In this document: positions 26,701 to 30,400 of the stretch, one piece after another
How the letters are laid out: each line of letters begins with the position of its first letter
How positions within the stretch are numbered: position 1 is the stretch's first letter
Assembly: GCA_023428185.1 (NCBI GenBank)
Contig: JAEYYZ010000043.1
Location: 1-30,400, forward strand
DNA: 30,400 nt
DNA from: Actinomycetes bacterium
Lineage (GTDB): Bacteria; Actinomycetota; Actinomycetes; Actinomycetales; Demequinaceae
Reading direction: 5' to 3'
Notes under the pieces: model-generated
What the model was told of the DNA's origin: nothing
Database searches by the model: none
The model's input: only the letters and a program-made list of their open reading frames with translations
Translations under genes and position numbers: made by a program

Positions 26701-27051
26701 CAGCGCAATAGGCCGGTCATCCCTCGGCACCACCAGGCTGGTGCTTTGGGCACTGAGGTATGGGGTGAAGGGGATATCGCCAAGCTGCTCTGTCACGGCT
26801 TTGGCGGACAGCTCCTCCACTTCTTTCACCGTGGCGATGCTTGACGGTTGGGTCCGGTGCGTAATTCTGATCGACTCGGCGGTGGCGCCGTCCATGGCGG
26901 CACGCGCGGCGAAGGTTTCGGTGGCGACCGAGAGCAATGACAGCGTGCCAAGAAGCGTGGCCGAAAGGACGGAGACCAGCAACACCACTGACAGCAACGC
27001 CCATTGCACGCGCGATCGCCTAGTTGCTAGGCGCAGTCGCCAGGGTCTCAT
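23698..27051 (-). CDS. FtsX/MacB-type ABC permease, 1117 aa (first gene of operon)
   Basis: The largest protein of the operon. An Arg-rich N terminus precedes the first helix (~17-43). A big extracytoplasmic domain follows (~45-290), then helices at ~300-330, 350-378, 398-420 and, after a charged loop, ~445-520 and ~535-560. A second large extracytoplasmic domain (~565-955) precedes three C-terminal helices (~965-990, 1020-1050, 1075-1105). LMAERRHAEQHLMVARGGSV and REIEFAQLRAVGIQRGQLL match FtsX coupling-helix regions. ATG 27051 has TAGGAG upstream. It pairs with the 948-aa permease (ATGA overlap), so the transporter may be a permease heterodimer with two different ATPases. Confidence 0.9.
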   Translation of the reverse strand: MRPWRLRLATRRSRVQWALLSVVLLVSVLSATLLGTLSLLSVATETFAARAAMDGATAESIRITHRTQPSSIATVKEVEELSAKAVTEQLGDIPFTPYLSAQSTSLVVPRDDRPIALGYLSSDDRLESLVTLVNGEWPQATTSGPIEIVVPPRLMWDLDASIGDVVELAPVSTRSAVQEVRIVGTWVAVEAGTDAWRYDDYDGEGYRPRIPVPFTGGLITTDGYGPFYTHVDNMTAFPLESVTTEFVPDFSTTTTAQLRSLIERTAEGERIAQRTIGDRASDVRAVTVVDQTLGGVVGSLAITRSSVLVTGLLLLVLAVAALSQTARLMAERRHAEQHLMVARGGSVRQMVWLAFVEALGLAVITTAASAPLARLAYLQVASVPAMADAGMNRDPGLPITTWIVTGVVGLALLIVLVSPLLRRTGSFVDAEQAKSRPGRRAAFQRSGLDVAVVVVAALAYWQLRNYRSPVLDQGGVAAVDPLLAAGPALALLAGALVAVRLIPAASRLMEGLASRGRRAVMPLASWEVGRRAARAVSAVLLLTLAISIGAFSLSFLSTWQISQQDQARFQHPPDVIVTGVEGPWLTQSTQVTNQDLRATASPVYTRGIEIDSRPESSRRNQSNDRFRGIAVRIVATDNLGLKVYGLDRLHDAGGSRVPATLARDESQEVNPIELPGEPEGLRATVSSSVSNPELTDGYLMVRAILRDASRNYLTVDMGQVPMDGEEYVLTGRIGDRSELALIDGPLALVGLQATFASTGDAVLTANQAGALAFTVRASVTDLQAIRPTQAIPVRGVPDLAESTPIELPRDLGWSATGAGLTPQTNAAPVAGEYTIEATTTPTAMRLGGARLVVTSAPVIGQVPLVASGGALDAQGADVGDAVRLSVNDTLINGYFAQRLPRLPGATLRTAAIAAHLEDIQLALVQQGGNTVEASEWWITVPEDNVDAYVHGLHEDLDATTRAGLAEQFTLDPLRIGIQAALWLVAGAAAILAATGFAVHAVVTVRAREIEFAQLRAVGIQRGQLLRVIVSESVLLSILGVIFGLSLGIALAYLVAPLVSVGADGRAPIPPVEVMVPWNTVSLLALEVVLVVTVTMVIVAAMLRRINPAQMLRLGDER

Positions 27052-27151
27052 CGGCTCCTACCTCATCCGTCGCTCCAGCGCTGCACTGCACCGTGTTGAG
27101 TCAAACCATCTTCGCCGTGCTGGAGTGAGCCGCTGACCGTGCGAGGACTCC

Positions 27152-27179
27152 GTTATCGAATCGTTACGTTTGCGGTCAC
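27152..27179 (-). promoter_or_regulatory. Possible promoter of the FtsX/ABC operon
   Basis: Minus-strand GTGACC (27179-27174) and GATAAC (27157-27152), each 4/6 to consensus, are separated by 16 bases, about 100 bases upstream of the first permease start. The -35 would overlap the crcB stop codon. No terminator was seen between crcB and the permease, so read-through from the crcB operon is also possible. Confidence 0.3.
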
Positions 27180-27550
27180 GTCGCCAAGGCCAGGGTGAGG
27201 GTCCACCCCAGGTACGAGGCGAGCAAGCCGCCGCACACAGTAATAGCCACGTAGAGACCCGCTGCTTTGAGGTGCCACGTGCGAGCCAAGCGCACAGCAT
27301 CCAACGCGAGCGTGGAGAAGGTGGTGAGACCTCCAGCCACTCCCAACGCGATGATGGCAAACGCCGAGTAGCTCAACCTCCCTTGAGCAGCAACCGCTAG
27401 CGCGCTACCGAGGAGCGCCGTTCCTGCCACATTGACCGCGATAGTGGGCCAAGGGAAATGATCCCTGTGCGCTCTGAGGCTCAGTGCGTACCGGGCCACT
27501 GAGCCCACTCCTGATCCACACGCCACCGCTAGCAACAGGCCGACGCTCAC
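27176..27550 (-). CDS. crcB: Fluoride channel subunit CrcB/Fluc (second of pair)
   Basis: A 124-residue small membrane protein with four hydrophobic segments. It has the Fluc hallmarks: GSGVGSVARYALS (~9-21), PTIAVNVAGTALLG (~35-48, with the conserved Asn) and GVAGGLTTFSTLALD (~71-85), where the TTFST break forms the central sodium site and Phe box. Fluc channels expel fluoride passively as antiparallel dimers; paired genes usually form heterodimers. GTG 27550 overlaps the preceding crcB stop (GTGA), so the two subunits are coupled. No fluoride riboswitch was seen upstream of the operon. Confidence 0.93.
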   Translation of the reverse strand: MSVGLLLAVACGSGVGSVARYALSLRAHRDHFPWPTIAVNVAGTALLGSALAVAAQGRLSYSAFAIIALGVAGGLTTFSTLALDAVRLARTWHLKAAGLYVAITVCGGLLASYLGWTLTLALAT

Positions 27551-27951
27551 GCGAGTTCTTCCTCACGCGCGCCAAGCATTCCGTGACCTATCCGGACGCC
27601 CGCCAACCATCCGGCGGCCGCACCGCCCACGGCGGCGAGCGTGGTGAACACGAGCACACCCACGTTGGGGACCACAGTGTGTCCCTGCCACTCAAACGCC
27701 GCGAGGCCACTGAATGTGGTGAATCCGCCGAGGAGTCCCGGGCCCACAGCGGCGTAAAGCACAGGGCGGGGACGCTTGGACAGGAATCCGGCGAACAAGC
27801 CAAGGAGCACGGACCCCACCACATTTACTGTGACAATTTCCCACGCCACTTGCTCACCAAAGCTGTTGTCGATCAGCACCCTCACGGTGCCGCCCACGGC
27901 TCCACCCACAAACACCAGCACCAAAGCGAGCCGGTGCCCTCGGCGAGTCAC
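27547..27951 (-). CDS. crcB: Fluoride channel subunit CrcB/Fluc (first of pair, more divergent)
   Basis: 134 residues, four hydrophobic segments. GGAVGGTVRVLID (~16-28), EIVTVNVVGSVLLG (~42-55) and GLLGGFTTFSGLAAFEW (~80-96) identify it as CrcB. Compared with its neighbour the Arg-Tyr is Arg-Val and TTFST is TTFSG, so this subunit looks partly degenerate, as expected if only one pore per heterodimer is functional. GTG 27951 overlaps the DUF2505 stop (GTGA). Confidence 0.9.
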   Translation of the reverse strand: MTRRGHRLALVLVFVGGAVGGTVRVLIDNSFGEQVAWEIVTVNVVGSVLLGLFAGFLSKRPRPVLYAAVGPGLLGGFTTFSGLAAFEWQGHTVVPNVGVLVFTTLAAVGGAAAGWLAGVRIGHGMLGAREEELA

Positions 27952-28451
27952 GGGTGAGAGCGAAGCCAGGCGTCGGCCGCTTCGAGCTCACGTGGAAGAG
28001 AAGCTTCAATGGCGGCCACTACGGTCTTCTCGACGAGTGGTCCCACCAGTGGAACCGGCGCCTGCACATCCCCAGCGAGCCCAAAAGCAGTGGCATCGCC
28101 ATCGGGCGTCAGCACGAGGGAGCCACGCGCGTGGCCTGGCGCCCCCGCAATCTCCATGGCGAAGGTGCCCTCCCGGCCCTCGACTCCTGGAGATGGAGCG
28201 TCCCACGCTTCCGTGTAACGCACCGAAAGCTCAGAGCCCACGAGGCTTCGGAACTCGGAAGGAATCGATGCGGATTGCACGGTGCGGCGCACCGCGATGG
28301 TGAACGCGCCATCGGGGAGCACATCCACAATGACGTCCACGTCTGCCGCACCGGCCGCCTTTGCCCTCGCCCGCGCGCAGTCCTCGTCTTGCAGCATCGT
28401 CACTACTCGCGAAAGAGGAGCGTCGAATCGGTGCTGATACGTGATGCGCAT
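27948..28451 (-). CDS. DUF2505 family protein (SRPBCC-like fold)
   Basis: 167 residues. The start MRITYQHRFDAPLSRVVTML and the central alternation of strands (FTIAVRRTVQSASIP, TFAMEIAGAP, GSLVLTPDGDATAFGLAGDVQAPVPLVGPLVE) match DUF2505, an actinobacterial family with a START/SRPBCC-type ligand pocket; function unknown. ATG 28451 is chosen over the GTG at 28475 because AAGGAG sits 5 bases before it, inside the longer version. It leads a tight operon with the two crcB genes through successive GTGA overlaps. Divergent from pdtaS. Confidence 0.87.
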   Translation of the reverse strand: MRITYQHRFDAPLSRVVTMLQDEDCARARAKAAGAADVDVIVDVLPDGAFTIAVRRTVQSASIPSEFRSLVGSELSVRYTEAWDAPSPGVEGREGTFAMEIAGAPGHARGSLVLTPDGDATAFGLAGDVQAPVPLVGPLVEKTVVAAIEASLPRELEAADAWLRSHP

Positions 28452-28501
28452 AAGTTCTCCTTGTACGTCTGTCACAGGCTACCGCGCTTGTTGTGTGGAC
28501 C

Positions 28502-28507
28502 TAGGCT
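28502..28507 (+). promoter_or_regulatory. -10 element, probable leaderless pdtaS promoter
   Basis: TAGGCT ends 6 bases before the GTG at 28514; there is no clear ribosome-binding site and no strong -35. Confidence 0.4.
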
Positions 28508-28513
28508 TAAGGC

Positions 28514-29965
28514 GTGGTGACGCGGCCTGACCCCAATGACCGATTCGGCGCGCTCGGCACGGAAGAAGCCGAATGGCTCGGCATGCTCACTGCCGACTGG
28601 CAAATCATCGCGGACCTCTCGTTCGCGGACCTCGTGATGTGGCGGCCTGTAGCGGAAGGCTTCGTCGCCATCGCGCACTGCCGCCCGTCCACTGGACCCA
28701 CGGTTCACCAAGAAGAAGTGGTGGGCACCATGGCTGCCGCAGGGCGCGTCGCGAACCTTCAGCGCGCGCTGGATGAGCGGCACCTGGTGGCTTCCCGCGA
28801 GCCCCGTTGGGACGAGACGTACGCGGTCCGCGAAGACGCCTTGCCCATCGTAATGCGCAACGGCAGGGCCATTGCGGTGCTCACGCGCGAGGTCTCGCAA
28901 GCAGCGTCGCGCTCGTCCAGCCGGCTTGAATTGAACTACAAGGGAGCCGCAGACGAACTCCTGCACATGATTACGCGCGGCGAGTTCCCCGTGCAGACGT
29001 CCATCATCGGTCCGCGCCGAGGCGCCCCCCGAGTGGGCGACGGGGTGCTGAGGCTCGACGCCCAAGGCGTCGTCACATACGCGAGCCCTAACGCGATGTC
29101 GTGTTTTCACCGCATCGGCGTCATAGGACCGCTCATGAATAAGTCGCTTCCCAGGGTGGCATCCGACTTGGTGACTGACAAAGGCATGATCGATGAGACC
29201 CTCGCCATGGTGACAATGGGCAGGGCGCCCTGGCGCACCGACCTTGAAGCCAACGGCGCATGCCTCTCGTTGCGTGCCATCCCAGTGACGGAGAGAGGGG
29301 AGCGCCGCGGTGCCTTGTTGTTGTGCCGCGATGTGAGCGATTTGCGACGCCGCGAGCGCGAACTCATCACCAAAGACGCCACCATCCGTGAGATCCACCA
29401 CCGCGTCAAGAACAATCTTCAGACCGTGGCGGCCCTTTTGCGCTTGCAGTCGAGACGAGTAGAGGCGCCCGAGGCCAAGGAAGCGCTCGCGGAGGCAATG
29501 CGCCGCGTGGCGACCATTGCAATGGTCCACGAGACCCTCTCAGGGACCTTGGACGAATTGGTGAACTTCGATGATCTAGCGGCCCGGGCTATCCGGATGG
29601 CTGCCGACGTTGCCTCGCCTGACGCTCAAGTCAAGATTGTGCGAGAGGGAGACTTTGGCTTTATCGCGGCCCAGTTCGCTTCATCACTCGCACTCGTGGT
29701 CACAGAGTTGGTCACCAACGCGGTGGAGCACGGTTTCGAAGGGCGTCAACACGGCACCCTCACGGTGACTGCTGCCCGCGACGGCGGCGAATTGCGCGTC
29801 ACCATTGCCGATGACGGCAAAGGCATTACCGCCGAGCCCACCGGTTTGGGGTCTCAAATAGTCCGCACGCTCGTAGAAAACGAGCTCAATGGCGAGATCG
29901 CATGGTCAGGCAAACCCGGAGGCTCAGTGGTGAACGTCAAGGTGCGGGTGGGCGAGGCGCGCTAA
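28514..29965 (+). CDS. pdtaS: PdtaS-type sensor histidine kinase (HisKA_2)
   Basis: 483 residues, no membrane helices, so a cytosolic sensor kinase. The N-terminal ~1-150 is the GAF-like sensor domain of the PdtaS family; ~170-275 is PAS-like (GDGVLRLDAQGVVTYASPNA). The HisKA_2 dimerisation/phosphoacceptor helix carries EIHHRVKNNLQTVAALLRLQ (293 onward, likely phospho-His296). The HATPase domain has the N box ELVTNAVEHGF (~399-409), ADDGKGI (~431-437) and GLGSQIV. PdtaS phosphorylates the ANTAR-domain RNA-binding regulator PdtaR in mycobacteria; no pdtaR gene is in the window. It faces whiB1 with 39 bases between stop codons, the same convergent arrangement as Rv3220c/Rv3219. GTG 28514 is preferred for its leaderless -10; GTG 28517 is the next codon. 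Confidence 0.93.
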   Translation: MVTRPDPNDRFGALGTEEAEWLGMLTADWQIIADLSFADLVMWRPVAEGFVAIAHCRPSTGPTVHQEEVVGTMAAAGRVANLQRALDERHLVASREPRWDETYAVREDALPIVMRNGRAIAVLTREVSQAASRSSSRLELNYKGAADELLHMITRGEFPVQTSIIGPRRGAPRVGDGVLRLDAQGVVTYASPNAMSCFHRIGVIGPLMNKSLPRVASDLVTDKGMIDETLAMVTMGRAPWRTDLEANGACLSLRAIPVTERGERRGALLLCRDVSDLRRRERELITKDATIREIHHRVKNNLQTVAALLRLQSRRVEAPEAKEALAEAMRRVATIAMVHETLSGTLDELVNFDDLAARAIRMAADVASPDAQVKIVREGDFGFIAAQFASSLALVVTELVTNAVEHGFEGRQHGTLTVTAARDGGELRVTIADDGKGITAEPTGLGSQIVRTLVENELNGEIAWSGKPGGSVVNVKVRVGEAR

Positions 29966-30004
29966 GAGCGCACCTCATCAGCACCCGGTGAAGTCCGCGT
30001 GAAA

Positions 30005-30259
30005 CTACTTTGCAGCGCGGCGTGCGCGAGCGGCACGGCGCTTGAGCGAGCGGCGCTCGTCTTCAGACAAGCCGCCCCACACGCCGGAATCCTGGTTGTA
30101 CTCCATGGCCCAGGCGAGGCACGTCTCACGGACCGAGCACGTGTTGCAGACGGCCTTAGCCCGCTCGATTTGCACCAAGGCAGGTCCGGTGTTGCCAACG
30201 GGGAAGAACAGTTCAGGGTCGTCCACGTTGAGACACGCAGCGCGGTTGCGCCAGTCCAT
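30005..30259 (-). CDS. whiB1: WhiB1-type iron-sulfur transcriptional regulator
   Basis: 84 residues. The four cluster-binding cysteines are C9, C38, C41 and C47 (CNTCSVRETC). The GVWGG turn (59-63) and basic C-terminal tail KRRAARARRAAK form the DNA-binding part. DPELFFPVGNTGPALVQI matches WhiB1 specifically. WhiB1 binds the SigA C-terminal region, carries a nitric-oxide-sensitive 4Fe-4S cluster and is essential in M. tuberculosis. AAGGAG lies 5 bases before ATG 30259. The upstream region has a putative promoter, a palindrome and a CRP-like half site. Confidence 0.96.
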   Translation of the reverse strand: MDWRNRAACLNVDDPELFFPVGNTGPALVQIERAKAVCNTCSVRETCLAWAMEYNQDSGVWGGLSEDERRSLKRRAARARRAAK

Positions 30260-30345
30260 GCGTACTCCTTAGTAAAAGAACGTGCGGCGGCCCTGGGCAT
30301 CCGGTTGGAGGGGGGCTCGCCGCGACGTTGCGGGTAACTTTGACA

Positions 30346-30374
30346 ATTTTCGCATTGTTAACAACGGATTACAA
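30346..30374 (-). promoter_or_regulatory. Putative whiB1 promoter with palindromic spacer
   Basis: Minus-strand TTGTAA (30374-30369) and GAAAAT (30351-30346), each 4/6 to consensus, are 17 bases apart, giving a leader of about 80 bases. The spacer contains the perfect 10-bp palindrome TTGTTAACAA (30355-30364). ACAAT-N6-ATTGT (30343-30358) overlaps the -10. The plus strand also shows TTGACA at 30340-30345, so the region is AT-rich and ambiguous. Confidence 0.4.
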
Positions 30375-30385
30375 GGGTTTCGCAG

Positions 30386-30400
30386 TGTGATCGTGTCCAC
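30386..30400. promoter_or_regulatory. CRP-like binding site upstream of whiB1, cut by window edge
   Basis: TGTGA-N6-CCAC resembles the TGTGA-N6-TCACA site of CRP/FNR regulators, with one mismatch and its last base outside the window. Its centre is about 54 bases upstream of the inferred start. Mycobacterial whiB1 is CRP-controlled from a similar position, which supports the call. Confidence 0.4.

Noticed and set aside
28452..28513. Fluoride riboswitch before the DUF2505-crcB operon
   Set aside because: The gap is only 62 bases, shared with the pdtaS promoter, and no fluoride-aptamer consensus could be recognised.
28472..29530. 352-codon minus-strand frame opposite pdtaS
   Set aside because: The plus strand encodes an intact histidine kinase; this frame has only low-complexity basic sequence.
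1..30400. CRISPR arrays, insertion sequences, prophage or integrase genes
   Set aside because: No regular direct repeats, transposase motifs, terminal inverted repeats or phage structural genes were seen; the tRNA is not followed by an attachment-site duplication.

Overview
This 30.4 kb window is GC-rich chromosomal DNA from an actinobacterium, most likely a Micrococcales member near Cellulomonas/Demequina. That placement is an inference from gene content and order; no rRNA is present. Evidence includes a WhiB1 regulator, a PdtaS-type histidine kinase, paired AdnA/AdnB helicase-nucleases, UvrD2, UPF0182 and DUF2505 proteins, frequent GTG starts and several leaderless-looking promoters. The order adnA-adnB-(kinase)-nudC-uvrD2-ThiF-like-metalloprotease-PDZ/Lon protease-UPF0182 matches, as I recall it, the Mycobacterium tuberculosis Rv3202c-Rv3193c block. 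The right end (pdtaS facing whiB1) matches Rv3220c/Rv3219. It is therefore a mostly conserved core region, not an obvious island: no phage, IS, CRISPR or integrase signature was seen.

Layout. 1-8.5 kb is a DNA-repair and nucleotide-housekeeping block: the 3' part of adnA, complete adnB (ATGA overlap), a convergent aminoglycoside/macrolide-phosphotransferase-like gene, divergent nudC, then uvrD2. 8.5-12.5 kb holds a ThiF/TOMM-leader-binding-like protein, a 52-residue zinc-ribbon protein, a DUF2342-type putative metalloprotease and a secreted/membrane PDZ-Lon protease. The protease is translationally coupled (GTGA) to the large UPF0182 membrane protein, which ends at 15.4 kb. A perfect 20-bp inverted repeat separates it from a convergent DUF4328-like membrane protein.

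16.3-18.6 kb has an initiator tRNA-Met with its own promoter and UUCG terminator, a DUF1295 membrane enzyme and an APC-type permease. 18.7-27.05 kb is a four-gene minus-strand operon for a MacB/FtsEX-like ABC system. It has two very large FtsX-type permeases (1117 and 948 aa) and two ATPases, one carrying an AbrB/SpoVT-like domain plus a long Pro/Ala-rich tail. 27.2-28.45 kb is a tightly coupled DUF2505-crcB-crcB operon (fluoride channel pair). The window closes with pdtaS (+) facing whiB1 (-), the latter with a recognisable upstream regulatory region.

No stretch above 300 bases lacks a gene; the longest intergenic stretches are about 100-140 bases. The least ordinary features are the ATPase-AbrB fusion, the orphan ThiF/TOMM-like protein beside a tiny zinc ribbon and a putative protease with a degenerate HExxH motif, UvrD2 without its tetracysteine linker, and NudC with Asp in place of a zinc-binding Cys.
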